From the NCBI RefSeq assembly GCF_002252585.1, contig NZ_NQLD01000004.1: a stretch of 64,000 nt of DNA; one strand, given 5' to 3'. The notes beneath the pieces are model-generated. The model made no database searches and was not told where the DNA came from. It saw only the letters and a program-made list of their open reading frames with translations. Source of the DNA: Methanocatella intestini. GTDB lineage: Archaea; Methanobacteriota; Methanobacteria; Methanobacteriales; Methanobacteriaceae. The translations under genes were made by a program, and so were the position numbers. Every line of letters begins with the position of its first letter. Within the stretch, counting starts at the first letter, position 1. Positions 18,356 through 28,542 of the stretch are shown here, in pieces.

Positions 18356-21037
18356 AATAGCAGTATCTAATGCTTCATTCATATTTTCACATTGAGGTCC
18401 TGCTCCCTGAGCAAGAGTTAGACGGCCGCCACCGCCGCCACCAAGAACATTTGCAGCTTTTTTAATTATTTCATTTACTTTAATGCCTGCATCAATAGCC
18501 CTCTGGGAAGCTGCACCAACGATTTTACCGTCATTGTTACCCATTAAAACAACATCAGCCTTGTCATTGTCTGTAAAGTCAGTTGCAATTTTTTGAAGCT
18601 CTTTAAAATCAGCATCAATTAACTGTTTAACAACTTTAAGACCTTTGATTTCACTAACATCATCAGCTAATGAATTCATTTTTAAACTGGCTATTTCAGA
18701 CTTTAACTTGTCAATTTCATTTTTCTGTGCTTTCCATTCCAAAAAGAATCTGTCACATGTTTTTGGAAGCTGATCATTATCAACCTTAAAGATTCCGGAA
18801 CTTTCACGAAGCAGTTTATTTTCATTTTGAATAGAATCAACTGCAGCTGTACCTGCTGAGAAATCAATCCTTTCAACACCGTCCTGAACCCTTTCGGTTT
18901 TATTGATTTTAATTGGACCTATATCTCCAGTTCTTAAAACATGAGTTCCTGCACAAGCCTGAACATCAATCCCCGGTATTTTAACAACACGAATTGACTT
19001 GCCCGGTACAATACCTCCCTGATAAAGTTTAAATCCATATAACGATTCTGCTCCATCTCTTGTATAAAATTTAATATCCAACTCAATGTTGTCCATTACA
19101 TATTCATTAGCTAATTTCTCAATTTCATTAAGTTCCTCTTGAGAAATACGTTTATAATGAGATAAATCTATACGTGATCTGGATACTCCTTTTTGAGCAC
19201 CCGCCTGCCAGATATGTTCTCCCAAGATTTTACGGGCAGCTGCTACAATCAGGTGAGTTGCTGAGTGATGGCAGGCTAAAGTTATTCTTCTGTTCCAGTC
19301 AATTTTACCTTCAACTTTTTTACCGACAAATTTATCTAAATCAATGTCTCCATCTACATGATGCAATACCACATCGTTGACTTTTTCAGCATAATTGATA
19401 TTGATTACATTACCGTCAACAGAAATTGTACCTGTATCAGAAGGCTGACCTCCACCTTCAGGATAAAATACTGTTTTATCAAATACCAATGTGTTTTTAC
19501 CGTCTTTTTCAACTACTCCTAAAACTTCTGCTTCAAATTCTTTCTGATTAAAATCTTTGTAGAACAGTAAATCAGTTTCAGGATAATCAATTTCAAAAGA
19601 TTCCTTTTTATTGGAGGTGTCTTTTTCATGTGCTCCTGCTACAAGAGTAAAGAAATTATCAGGAACATTTACAGTGAAATTATCTCCAGCTATTTCAACA
19701 ACTGTTTCTGGAGGAATTCCATGAGCATCATATAAATCCATCAGCATATCCAAAGGCATTTCAGTTTTGCCTTCTTTTTTAAGTCTTTTAATGGATCTTT
19801 TAACAATACTGGTTCCTTTTTTAATAGTAGATTTATATCTTTCCTCTTCAAGAGAAATAATGTTCATGATATGATTTTCAGAATCTTTAATTTCAGGATA
19901 AAATTTAGTTAAAAATTCAAGCTGAATTCCCATAACCTCTGCCAAAGACTCTTTCATGTTTAATTCTTTCATGAAACGGACAGTTCTTCTTAAAACTAAA
20001 CGGGCCAAATAACCTTCTTTTACATTTGAAGGAATAATGCCGTCAGCCAGCATGAAAGCAAGACAGCGGGTATGGTCTGCAATAATATAAATTGCTTCCA
20101 TAGGTTCTGCAGATTCTAAAAGTTCATCTAAAGTAATGCCCAAACTATTAGCTACCTGTTGACGAAGCTCTTTAATATCTCCAATATCCTCAATATCCAT
20201 CATACCAGCTATCTGAGCATTGCGGGCCAAAATCTCAGTATTGACTTTAACATCAGTCAACTCTTTTAATTTATCAACTACCGGAGCGAAACATGCATCA
20301 TAAGCAGTAGGAGTTCCCTGAGAAATCCAGGCGATTCTTTCCAAACCGTAACCGGTATCTACAACTTTAATTGGAATTTCTTCTTTTTCACCATTGTCTA
20401 AAGTTTTATATTGGATGAAAACCAAAGTAGCTAATTCTACACCACGGACACAAACTTCATAACAAGGTCCTTCATTACCTCCGCCGCTCCACCATGATTT
20501 GATAAAGCAGATTTCCTCAGTGCTGATTCCGATATATTTGAAGAACTCATGACAAAGTCTTATTGTTTCATCTTCCCAGTAAATAAAATTTTCTTCAGTA
20601 TTTATTACAGTATGGGATCCCATTGTAAAACAGGTCATGTGTCTGCCGGTTCTTCCGACATTATCAACATCATTTAAACGAACAGAAGGCTGTTCAATTT
20701 CTAAAGGATTTGCTGGAGGTTTAACCATACCTGAAGTAACCCATGGCTGGAAACAGAATATAGAAGCTCCAACTAAAAATACATCATCTCTCCATCTTTT
20801 AGCTAAAATAGGATATCTCTTAATAGGAGTATGTCCCTCTTTTTCTAAAAATTCTCTGAAAACTTGTTGAATTTCATATAAAGTATAAGGTTTATCAGTT
20901 GCAGGATTTCCAATAAATTCATATTCATCACATGGAGCATCCCCACAGGTATCCCTGTCAACTTGTGCGTAAAATTCATGTCCACAAGTTTTACATTTTT
21001 GTTTTTTATAACCAAGTTTATCGAATATTTCAAGCAT
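18344..21037 (-). CDS. alaS: Alanyl-tRNA synthetase (archaeal form)
   Basis: Charges tRNA-Ala and edits mischarged Ser or Gly. The archaeal N-terminal zinc-type region CKTCGHEFY...CGDAPC is near the start, followed by the class II catalytic core. The editing domain has HHSATHL and CAGTHV metal-ligand motifs. The C-terminal DHHA1 region ends in a glycine-rich VLGGGGGGRL near the terminus. An in-frame TTG exists at 21046, but the ATG at 21037 (MLEIFDKLGY) is a more natural start. It lies downstream of L12 after 177 bp and probably has its own promoter, since a hairpin terminator follows L12. Confidence 0.96.
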   Translation of the reverse strand: MLEIFDKLGYKKQKCKTCGHEFYAQVDRDTCGDAPCDEYEFIGNPATDKPYTLYEIQQVFREFLEKEGHTPIKRYPILAKRWRDDVFLVGASIFCFQPWVTSGMVKPPANPLEIEQPSVRLNDVDNVGRTGRHMTCFTMGSHTVINTEENFIYWEDETIRLCHEFFKYIGISTEEICFIKSWWSGGGNEGPCYEVCVRGVELATLVFIQYKTLDNGEKEEIPIKVVDTGYGLERIAWISQGTPTAYDACFAPVVDKLKELTDVKVNTEILARNAQIAGMMDIEDIGDIKELRQQVANSLGITLDELLESAEPMEAIYIIADHTRCLAFMLADGIIPSNVKEGYLARLVLRRTVRFMKELNMKESLAEVMGIQLEFLTKFYPEIKDSENHIMNIISLEEERYKSTIKKGTSIVKRSIKRLKKEGKTEMPLDMLMDLYDAHGIPPETVVEIAGDNFTVNVPDNFFTLVAGAHEKDTSNKKESFEIDYPETDLLFYKDFNQKEFEAEVLGVVEKDGKNTLVFDKTVFYPEGGGQPSDTGTISVDGNVININYAEKVNDVVLHHVDGDIDLDKFVGKKVEGKIDWNRRITLACHHSATHLIVAAARKILGEHIWQAGAQKGVSRSRIDLSHYKRISQEELNEIEKLANEYVMDNIELDIKFYTRDGAESLYGFKLYQGGIVPGKSIRVVKIPGIDVQACAGTHVLRTGDIGPIKINKTERVQDGVERIDFSAGTAAVDSIQNENKLLRESSGIFKVDNDQLPKTCDRFFLEWKAQKNEIDKLKSEIASLKMNSLADDVSEIKGLKVVKQLIDADFKELQKIATDFTDNDKADVVLMGNNDGKIVGAASQRAIDAGIKVNEIIKKAANVLGGGGGGRLTLAQGAGPQCENMNEALDTAIDLI

Positions 21038-21202
21038 TTCAATCAATTTAAAATCTATTTATTATAATTTACTATTTGTTTTTAATATAATAAATATATT
21101 TTTAGAAAAAGTAATTACATTAATAAGTGCTTAAAATAAGTGTTAAGTTGAAAATAAGTTTTAATTAATAAAAATAGTAGTTAATAAAAAAGAAAAGAAA
21201 AA

Positions 21203-21219
21203 GATAGAAAAAATCTATC
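21203..21219 (-). terminator. Terminator after the L12 gene
   Basis: GATAGA (21203-21208) pairs with TCTATC (21214-21219), followed on the minus strand by a T-rich stretch. It overlaps the L12 stop and ends the ribosomal protein block. Confidence 0.65.
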
Positions 21220-21520
21220 CGAATAAAGCTCCTAAACCAGCTGCTGCTGCTTCTTCAGCTTCTTCTTCCTCTTCTTCTTCCTCTTCCTCTTCTTCTACAG
21301 CTGCTTCAGCTGCTGCTGGAGCTGCTGCTGCAGGAGCTGCTGCCATAGCAGTAGTTTCCATTGCTTCATCAATGTCAACATCTTCTAAAGCTGCGATTAA
21401 TGCTTTAATTCTAGCATCGTCAGCGTCAATTCCTGCTGCTTCTATAATACTTTTAACATTTTCTTCGTTAATATCTTTATCTGCACTGTGCAAAATCATT
21501 GCCGCATATATATATTCCAT
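21215..21520 (-). CDS. rpl12: Ribosomal protein P1/L12 (archaeal stalk protein)
   Basis: 101 residues. The N-terminal dimerization helices (MEYIYAAMILHSADKDIN) are followed by an Ala-rich hinge, a very acidic run and the C-terminal AAAAGLGALFG tail that recruits GTPase elongation factors. The same tail ends L10 immediately upstream, as expected for the archaeal stalk, where L10 carries several L12 dimers. The gap to L10 is 68 bp. Confidence 0.96.
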   Translation of the reverse strand: MEYIYAAMILHSADKDINEENVKSIIEAAGIDADDARIKALIAALEDVDIDEAMETTAMAAAPAAAAPAAAEAAVEEEEEEEEEEEEAEEAAAAGLGALFG

Positions 21521-21588
21521 GTTATCACCATTAGTTTTATAATCTAATTTGTAAGGTTTATAATAATAAAAAATTTTAATTAATTATT

Positions 21589-22596
21589 TTAACCGAAGAG
21601 AGCCCCTAACCCAGCTGCTGCTTCTTCTTCTGCATCTTCTTCCTCTTCTTCTTCCTCTTCTTCCTCAACAGTTTCTTCAACAGCAGGAGCTGCTGCAACT
21701 GCTACATTAGAAAGTTTTTCAGCTAATTCATCATCTAAAGCACCTTCAGTACCTGATACTTCAGATGCTAAAGCTAACATTTTAGCTTGTGCGAGACCAA
21801 TTATTGGCTCTGAGGTTTCAGAAGTCATTATTGCTGCATCAACACCAACATTGATTGCTCTGGTGTAAGCAAGAGTAATGATTGTGGAAATAGTTTCCTC
21901 TGTAGGAATAGCTGCATTAACAGACAAGTTGAATGCACTTTTAAATGCATTTTGAACATCTGCTAAAGTTTGTTCTTCGTCGATTGCGAGTACTTCAGAA
22001 GTATAAATTGCTTCTTCTTCGTATACTGCTCTTAAATCAATCCCAACTTCCATAGGATTAATATCCATTCTTGATAAAGTACTTGCAACAGCAGCAGATA
22101 CTTCTTCACCTGCTTCTACAAGAACGGTTTCTTTAGAAACAACAATTTTACCTTTATCAATTTTAGCTGGAATTCCAACTTGTTGTAATTCACCGAGGAA
22201 TGGACCTGGTTCAAAACCTGTGTCTCCTTCAGGTATAACAATATCATCAGTAGCAATAGCGCCCGGTTTAGCAGGAGCTGAAGTTTTACTGTCTTCTAAT
22301 ATTTTATACAATTTGAAAGGATTCATTTCAGTTGCGATAACTGCAACTTGACCTTCCATATGCTCTGATAAATCAACAATGTTGTTTTTACTAGCATTAC
22401 AATCTTCGAGAGCTAAATCAATAAGATTCTTTTTTGACATTCTGATGACAGCTTTGTTATGAAGAGATTTCCTCATTTCTTGAAGCTGTTTTGCTGGAAT
22501 GTTTAATAAATCAACAATTCCGATAACATCATATTTATCAATTAAAGATTTGAGCTCATTAACTTCTTCTTTTTTCCATTCAGCAACATGAGCCAT
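21589..22596 (-). CDS. rpl10: Ribosomal protein uL10 (P0), stalk base
   Basis: 335 residues. The N-terminal rRNA-binding domain (MAHVAEWKKEEVNELKSLID) is followed by the archaeal insertion, L12-binding helices and an acidic C-terminus ending GLGALFG, shared with L12. Its ATG overlaps the L1 stop by one base (TAATG), and a GGTGATC ribosome site lies inside the end of L1, so translation is coupled. Confidence 0.96.
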   Translation of the reverse strand: MAHVAEWKKEEVNELKSLIDKYDVIGIVDLLNIPAKQLQEMRKSLHNKAVIRMSKKNLIDLALEDCNASKNNIVDLSEHMEGQVAVIATEMNPFKLYKILEDSKTSAPAKPGAIATDDIVIPEGDTGFEPGPFLGELQQVGIPAKIDKGKIVVSKETVLVEAGEEVSAAVASTLSRMDINPMEVGIDLRAVYEEEAIYTSEVLAIDEEQTLADVQNAFKSAFNLSVNAAIPTEETISTIITLAYTRAINVGVDAAIMTSETSEPIIGLAQAKMLALASEVSGTEGALDDELAEKLSNVAVAAAPAVEETVEEEEEEEEEEDAEEEAAAGLGALFG

Positions 22597-23234
22597 TAGA
22601 TCACCCTCACTATTGGACCCATAGTTGTTTTAATAAACATGGATTTAATTTGATTTCTTCCTTTATCTAAATGGCGGTCTAAGACTGTAAGAACAGTTTC
22701 AATATTTTCAGCTAAATCTTCATCTGACATATCTTGGCTTCCAACAATAATCTGAATAGCAGGTTGTTGTTTGATACCAACTTTAACTGTGCTTTGTAAT
22801 CTTTCTAAAAGAGGATCTAATTTGATACTAGCTGGCACTGGTTTTGGCATTTTATTACGAGGACCAAGAATTGGACCTAAAAATCTACCAACAAGTGGCA
22901 TCATATCAGCTTGAGCTATAAAGAAATCAACAGAGTTTGCTGCTTTTTTAGCTGCTTTTCTGTCTTTTCCTAACTCTTCTAAATCCGCTTTATTAATCAC
23001 AAGAGCGACACCAGCATTTTTAGCTTGAACAATAAGTTCCCCATCAGCTATGACTCCGATTTTAACTTCTTTGCCACGGCCGTTAGGAAGAGTAACTTCC
23101 TCATTAAACCTATTTTCTGGTTTTTTGACATCTAAGTCGCGAATATTAACAATCATATCCACAGACTGTGTGAAGTTTCTCGGCTTTGATTGTTCTTTTG
23201 CCTCCTTCACCGCTTCTAATACTTCTTGTGTCAT
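22596..23234 (-). CDS. rpl1: Ribosomal protein uL1
   Basis: The open frame extends upstream to 23330, but the L1 family begins MTQEVLEAVKEAKEQ. The ATG at 23234 has a GGGGGAT ribosome site about 5 bases before it and gives 212 residues, the usual archaeal length. Conserved segments GPRNKMPKPVP and VGRFLGPILG are present. In some methanogens (Methanococcus) L1 represses its own operon by binding the mRNA; whether that applies here is unknown. The next gene upstream, L11, ends 185 bp away, so a separate promoter is possible. Confidence 0.95.
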   Translation of the reverse strand: MTQEVLEAVKEAKEQSKPRNFTQSVDMIVNIRDLDVKKPENRFNEEVTLPNGRGKEVKIGVIADGELIVQAKNAGVALVINKADLEELGKDRKAAKKAANSVDFFIAQADMMPLVGRFLGPILGPRNKMPKPVPASIKLDPLLERLQSTVKVGIKQQPAIQIIVGSQDMSDEDLAENIETVLTVLDRHLDKGRNQIKSMFIKTTMGPIVRVI

Positions 23235-23419
23235 ATTATCCCCCATGAACAAATAAGTGTTCATTGGATTATTTTTTAAATTTGGTTTCATGAGTAATCG
23301 ATTAAAGAAAAAATTCTTCTTCGATTGCATGAATTAAACAGTATATCAATTATAATCGCAATTATAACATCATATACACTGTTTTATAAGTTTAAATTTT
23401 AAATTTGAATAGACAATGT

Positions 23420-23902
23420 TTATTCAACTAAAACATCATCGTATTTTCCAGCATCAACATCTTTTTGTGCTTCTCTTGGGTCTTTACCATCAACAGAAAG
23501 TCCCATACTTACACAGGTTCCCATTACCTCTTTGACACCTGCTTTGTAATCATTAGCTAATAATGAATCAAATTTCATCCTAGCTATTTTTAAAGCTTTG
23601 TCAATAGGTAAATCAGCTACAATATCTGCACCTGGCTCATGAGAAGCTTTTTCAATGCCGAGTTCTTCCATAATGAGAGAAGTAGTTGGAGGAGTACCAA
23701 TTTCAATTTCAAATTCTTTAGTATCTCTATCAATGCTAACTTTAACAGGCACTTTCATTCCTGCAAAGTCTGCACTTTTATTATTAATTTCTTCAACTAC
23801 TTGCATCATGTTAATACCGAAAGGTCCTAATGCTGGACCTAATGGAGGTCCAGGAGTTGCGCTTCCGCCTTCGATAAGAATTTCAACTGTATCTTTAGCC
23901 AT
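23420..23902 (-). CDS. rpl11: Ribosomal protein uL11
   Basis: 160 residues. The N-terminus has the family signature [20 protein letters not shown] at residues 12-31, and the C-terminal rRNA-binding domain ends with [17 protein letters not shown]. It binds the GTPase-associated centre of 23S rRNA next to the L10-L12 stalk. Its first base overlaps the end of spt5, a standard nusG/spt5-L11 arrangement. Confidence 0.96.
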
Positions 23903-24378
23903 CAGTCAGCCTCCTTTTGAATAATTCTAATTTGATCAGCTTTTACAGTAACCGGAATCGGTACTGCTGCTTCTATTAACTCTAGAACTACTTCTTCACG
24001 TGATTCATCAATACGAACCACTTTTGCTCTTTCTCCTTTAAACGGACCAGAAATAAGTTCAACAACACTTCCTTTTTGAATAGAGGAAATGATAGGTTCA
24101 GGTTTCAAGAATCTTTTAGCTTCTTCAAAAGTAATTCCATGTTTACCTTCGACAACACCCCTTAAATGAGGTACTTTAAGATCAGGATTCCTTAAATCTA
24201 TTTTTGTTGAAGATTCTACTAATATATATCCTTTTAAAGATTCTGGGACAAGAATTGCAGAAATACCTATGCCTTCAACACTGATAGCTTTATGAGCTAA
24301 AAGTCTAGCAACATTTCTTTCCTGACCTGCAGATGTTTTAAGAGCATATATGCGACTATTAGCATCTTCTTCTTCCAT
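23902..24378 (-). CDS. spt5: Transcription elongation factor Spt5 (archaeal NusG homolog)
   Basis: 158 residues: an NGN domain ([16 protein letters not shown] through [17 protein letters not shown]) followed by one KOW domain ([20 protein letters not shown]). It binds the RNA polymerase clamp with Spt4 (not in this window) and raises processivity. It is coupled to L11 by a one-base overlap and lies downstream of secE. Confidence 0.95.
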
Positions 24379-24611
24379 GAAAAAATCACCTATTTTTAAG
24401 TTAATAAAATCATATAGTTAAGTTAAAAGTTATTATAAAAACATAATTAAACAAGAAACGAATCATGAAATAATTAGATTCTTATAATATCTATATCTAT
24501 ATTGATAATAGTATTTAAAGTTTTCAAAAAATTAAATTTTGAAATAAAATTAATATTACAAATTAAATTTTATTATAATTTCTTGAGATTAAATTATGCA
24601 AAAATGAATAA

Positions 24612-24791
24612 TTATAATCCTATTAATTCACCGATTAATACAATTACAAAACCGACAACACCAATAATAGCAATTCCAATTGCTACAATTTTTGAAAATT
24701 CCAAATATTCTTCTTTGTCTGGTTTTCTTGATACTTTTAATACTCTTTTACAATCTTTAATAGTTTTATCAAAACGTTCTTGAACATTCAT
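24612..24791 (-). CDS. secE: SecE, protein translocase gamma subunit
   Basis: A 59-residue gene. It begins MNVQERFDKTIKDCKRVL and continues through the SRKPDKEEYLEFSKI segment typical of SecE/Sec61-gamma. One transmembrane helix follows (about residues 35-57, AIGIAIIGVVGFVIVLIGEL), ending in a TAA at 24612. It clamps SecY in the translocon. It lies between ftsZ and spt5, the conserved archaeal order. A plus-strand open frame over the same bases is a shadow. Confidence 0.93.
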   Translation of the reverse strand: MNVQERFDKTIKDCKRVLKVSRKPDKEEYLEFSKIVAIGIAIIGVVGFVIVLIGELIGL

Positions 24792-24922
24792 ATTAAATAC
24801 CCTTTAATAAAAAACTACAGAATTTAATCCCATAGTAGTGAATTATAATAAAATAATAGTAATGAGATAATTTTTAATTTTATTTATTAATAAAGTTTTC
24901 TATGAAAATAAAAAAAAGAAAA

Positions 24923-24940
24923 TGGAATTAGAATATTCCA
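24923..24940 (-). terminator. Terminator after ftsZ
   Basis: TGGAAT (24923-24928) and ATTCCA (24935-24940) form a hairpin over the last ftsZ codons, followed on the minus strand by TTTTCTTTTTTTTATTTTC. This suggests ftsZ is transcribed apart from secE-spt5. Confidence 0.65.
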
Positions 24941-26061
24941 TCAATGAAATCATCTAATTGATCTTCATTAGAAGTAGTTTCCTGAGACTCTTCAAAATCA
25001 TCATCATTTAGAGAGTTGCTGTCTTTAGACTCAGAAATTCCTGAAACAACAATAGTTGTTCTAATAGTATTCTCCAAGCTTTCATCAATTTGAGCTCCCC
25101 AAATAATGTTAGCTTCAGGATCTAATTTGTCAGCAACAACCTGTACGATTTTTTCTGATTCATGTAAAGTCATATCAGAACTACCTGCAATGTTAATTAA
25201 AGCACCAGTAGCATTGGAAATATCGATATCTAATAATGGGCTGCTTAATGCTTCATGGACAGATTCTAATGCTCTGTCGCCAGAATCAGATTCACCCATA
25301 CCAATCATAGCCATACCGGAACTGCCCATAATACTTTTAATATCAGCAAAGTCCAGACTTACAAGACCGCTTTTAGTAATCAGTTCAGTAATACCTTTAA
25401 CTGCTCTACCTAAAATTTCATCAGAAACCATGAATGCTTTGTTTAAAGGAAGGTTTGGTGCTACTTCCAATAATTTGTCATTTGGAATAATAATTACAGT
25501 ATCCGCTGCTGATTTAAGTTTTTCCAAACCGTTTTCTGCATTTTCCCTTCTTCTAATACCTTCAGCTGAGAAAGGCATAGTAGCTACAGCAACAGTTAAT
25601 GCACCTGCTTTTTTAGCTAATTTAGCTATAATTGGTGCTGAACCAGTACCGGTTCCTCCACCAAGCCCGCAGGTTACAAATACCATATCTGCACCTTCAA
25701 GTTCATCTCTAAGTTCATCTTCTGTTTCTTCAGCACATTCTTCACCAACAGAAGGATCTCCACCAGCACCTAATCCGCCACATGTTTGTTTTCCCAAGAG
25801 GATTTTTTTACTAGACTGGCTATAAAATAAATCTTGAGCATCAGTGTTTACAGTAATTGTTGTTGCTCCTTCAATACCTATTTCATTTAATCTAGAAATA
25901 GTATTATTACCTGCTCCCCCAGCACCAACAACAAAAATATTAGTTTTATTTTGTTTAAATAATTTTATTAAATCATTGTCAATATCTGAGGAAATTTTTT
26001 TAGGTGCTTTCTCTTCCATTCTTTCTTCGGATTCTTTGATTGCATCATCTATAAATTTCAC
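24928..26061 (-). CDS. ftsZ: Cell division GTPase FtsZ
   Basis: Tubulin-fold GTPase that forms the division ring. 377 residues. The N-terminal glycine motif VGAGGAGNNT is near residue 45, the tubulin signature GGGTGTGS at 134-141 and the T7 region further on. The C-terminus is acidic and ends with a short hydrophobic tail (DQLDDFIDGIF), a plausible partner-binding peptide. The start is GTG at 26061, with a GGGGTT sequence upstream. The conserved order ftsZ-secE-spt5-L11 is kept. Confidence 0.96.
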   Translation of the reverse strand: MKFIDDAIKESEERMEEKAPKKISSDIDNDLIKLFKQNKTNIFVVGAGGAGNNTISRLNEIGIEGATTITVNTDAQDLFYSQSSKKILLGKQTCGGLGAGGDPSVGEECAEETEDELRDELEGADMVFVTCGLGGGTGTGSAPIIAKLAKKAGALTVAVATMPFSAEGIRRRENAENGLEKLKSAADTVIIIPNDKLLEVAPNLPLNKAFMVSDEILGRAVKGITELITKSGLVSLDFADIKSIMGSSGMAMIGMGESDSGDRALESVHEALSSPLLDIDISNATGALINIAGSSDMTLHESEKIVQVVADKLDPEANIIWGAQIDESLENTIRTTIVVSGISESKDSNSLNDDDFEESQETTSNEDQLDDFIDGIF

Positions 26062-26891
26062 GAGTTAACCCCACATACTCTTTAAATATGTTAACTATTT
26101 TTGTAACAACTAATATTTAAATGCCACTACTTTTTAAATTTTAATTAGAAAAAACTAAAATAAATCAGTTTATCATGCGCTTTCGCTATAAAATGATGTG
26201 CAATTATCTAAATATTTTAAATATAACCGAAATACAAGATTAAAATCAAAATAAATTTACAAAAAAGAATAAAAGGAATTTAAGTATAAAAAATAAAAGT
26301 TCAAAAAATTAAAACAATCCAAATACTATTAAATTTGAATATCTTAATTATAACCATCTAATACAAGAAATATTTAATTACAAATGTATAATTAAGTAAA
26401 ATAACAAAAAATATAAATTAAAATAAAACATTGAAAGAAATTATTGGATTTTTTATTATTAATCATGATTAAATATTAACTTATTGAAAATAGTGACATC
26501 ATACCTTCTATTTTTGAAAAAAGACAAAACAAATCTATTTTAAGTTAAAAAATTGAAAAAAAATAAAATTATTTAAAAATAAAATTAAATAAAAAAATTA
26601 AATAAAAATAAACAGTTAATTAAAAAATAAAAATAATTATTGAATAAAATACAATAGTTTTATATATGTCTAAACATTATACTATTAAATAATCTCAAAG
26701 AAATATTGAAAATAAGCTAATTAAAAAGAATATTTAATGAATATTATTTAATAAAATTAAGATATTTTTATAAATTTATAATGATGTTCAAAATTTTATT
26801 ATAATTTTATTAAAGAAAAATGTAGTTTTATTAAATAATATTTGATAATTCATGTATCTTCGAGATTACAAAAACAACAAAGGTAATTTAA
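26062..26891. other. Long AT-rich intergenic region between ftsZ and mtrH
   Basis: About 830 bp with no supportable coding frame. It separates divergent ftsZ (minus) and mtrH (plus). TATA-like boxes for mtrH are at 26658-26667 (TTTTATATAT) and 26765-26780. They would give leaders of about 200 or 90 nt. The only GC-richer island is a short hairpin-like GCGCTTTCGC at about 26177-26186. No RNA gene is recognisable. Confidence 0.6.
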
Positions 26892-27833
26892 ATGTTTAAA
26901 TTTGATAAAGAACAAACCGTATTTGATTTTGGTGGAGTAAAAATGGGTGGACAACCAGGAGAATATCCAACAGTTTTATGTGGTACTATTTTCTACGGCG
27001 GACACAACATAGTTAACGATGAATTAACAGGAGATTTCGATAAAGACAGAGCAGACAAACTTCTCACTGACATGATTGAAATGTCTGATGTAACTGGAAA
27101 CCCTTGTATTGCTCAAGTTTTCGGACAAACTGAAGAAGCTATTGTAAAATATCTTGAATTTGTTGGAGACAACTATGAACTTCCATTTCTTATAGACTCC
27201 ACTTCCGGAGATGCTAGAGTAGCTGGTGCAAGATATGCTGATGAAGTTGGTTTAACTGAAAGAGCTATTTACAATTCCATTAATATGTCTGCAGAAAAAT
27301 CTGAATTAGAAGCACTTAAAGAAACTGATATTGACTCATCCATTATCTTAGGATTCAACCCAATGAACAGTACTGTTCAAGGAAAAATAGCTATGTGGGA
27401 AGACGGAGATGACGGATCTTACGAAAAAGGTTTACTTGAAGTAGCTGAAGACTGCGGTATTACTAAATTTATGATGGATACTGCTGTAACTCCATTAGGA
27501 CAAGGTGCAGGTATTGCAGGTAGTGCTACTTTTGCAGAAAAATCCAAATGGGGATATCCAGTCGGATCAGGTATTCACAACATCCCATCTGCTTGGGACT
27601 GGTTAAGAGATTACAAAAACGAAAGCGGAAATAAAACTGCATTTACTGTTTGTGATATTGGTGCAAATATTCTTCAAGTAATGGTTGGAGGAGACTTTGT
27701 TTTATTTGGACCTATTGATAATGCAACAATCTGTTTCCCAGCTATTGCTCAAACTGATATGTTTATTGCAGAAGCTGCTGCAGAACTTGATACTGAATCT
27801 ATCGAATCACATCCAATTAATAATCTATTATAA
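26892..27833 (+). CDS. mtrH: Tetrahydromethanopterin S-methyltransferase subunit H
   Basis: MtrH takes the methyl group from methyl-H4MPT and passes it to the corrinoid on MtrA, part of the Na+-pumping Mtr complex at the cell membrane. The 313-residue length and sequence (FDFGGVKMGGQPGEYPTVL at the start, GFNPMNSTVQGK in the middle, SGIHNIPSAWDW late) match MtrH along its length. The codons look like those of a highly expressed gene. An AGGTAA site precedes the ATG. It stands alone: no mtrE, D, C, B, A, F or G lies beside it, although mtrH normally closes that operon. Confidence 0.93.
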   Translation: MFKFDKEQTVFDFGGVKMGGQPGEYPTVLCGTIFYGGHNIVNDELTGDFDKDRADKLLTDMIEMSDVTGNPCIAQVFGQTEEAIVKYLEFVGDNYELPFLIDSTSGDARVAGARYADEVGLTERAIYNSINMSAEKSELEALKETDIDSSIILGFNPMNSTVQGKIAMWEDGDDGSYEKGLLEVAEDCGITKFMMDTAVTPLGQGAGIAGSATFAEKSKWGYPVGSGIHNIPSAWDWLRDYKNESGNKTAFTVCDIGANILQVMVGGDFVLFGPIDNATICFPAIAQTDMFIAEAAAELDTESIESHPINNLL

Positions 27834-27908
27834 AAAATAATAATTACCTATTTTCTATATTCCATTTAACCAATAAACCATCACCATTAAAAAAATAAAA
27901 AAAAGAAG

Positions 27909-28478
27909 CTATTGACGAGGCATAGCTATAATTTCATGAATATTTAAATCAAAAACATTAGTCATGTTAGCCGGAGTTAAAACAAGTGCAGTGTCAACAC
28001 CATGTGCACGTCCACCAACAGCTATGATTTCTTCATCAACAGGAATTAAACCCGCATCTGCAGCCATAATGGAAATTTCACAAGCTACTTTTACACCATG
28101 TGAAAACATACGAAGAGTATCAGCTATAATATCCGGAGGATTTATACCCCCTAATTTATTAGTGATTCCACGACCAACTCCACTAAATGCATGGGATCCG
28201 ATAAAAGTATCAACACCTTTTTCTTCAAGTTCATCAATCATTTCATCAGTTATATCAAGTTCATTCGGTCCGCTGAATCCTGCATGATGACTTACATTAA
28301 TTATTTGTGCATCTCCTTCAATAGCATCTGCTAATTTTAAAGCTGATGCACCAGATGCTGAAGCAATAAGAATATATCTAATCTCATCAGATTCATCTAA
28401 TCTTTGTTTAACAAGAGAAATTAATTCATCAGTATAATCTTCTCCTTCTTTTTCAAAATATGTTATAGATTTTTCCAT
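27909..28478 (-). CDS. Pyruvate kinase C-terminal-domain-like protein
   Basis: The open frame reaches 28580, but the ATG at 28478 has a GGTGAT ribosome site and starts the folded region (MEKSITYFEKEGEDYTDELI). The resulting 189 residues match the stand-alone archaeal family related to the alpha/beta C-terminal domain of pyruvate kinase (ASASGASALKLADAI, GFSGPNELDITDEM, SHAFSGVGRGI). There is no catalytic barrel, so it is not a pyruvate kinase. Its function is unknown. It is divergent from the F420 ligase-like gene, with 64 bp between starts. Confidence 0.8.
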   Translation of the reverse strand: MEKSITYFEKEGEDYTDELISLVKQRLDESDEIRYILIASASGASALKLADAIEGDAQIINVSHHAGFSGPNELDITDEMIDELEEKGVDTFIGSHAFSGVGRGITNKLGGINPPDIIADTLRMFSHGVKVACEISIMAADAGLIPVDEEIIAVGGRAHGVDTALVLTPANMTNVFDLNIHEIIAMPRQ

Positions 28479-28542
28479 TGAAATCACCTTAAATAATAAT
28501 AAATACAATATATTATTTATATTGAATAGTTGAAGGAATTTT

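Noticed and set aside
23235..23330. Long N-terminal extension of ribosomal protein L1
   Set aside because: The family start and a GGGGGAT ribosome site lie at 23234; the extension is basic and unlike any L1.
24502..24783. 93-codon plus-strand frame
   Set aside because: It overlaps secE on the other strand, which has family residues and conserved position. The plus frame is a shadow.
26062..26891. rRNA, CRISPR or transposon remnants in the long intergenic gap
   Set aside because: The region is uniformly AT-rich, with no direct repeat array, no terminal inverted repeats and no transposase-like frame.
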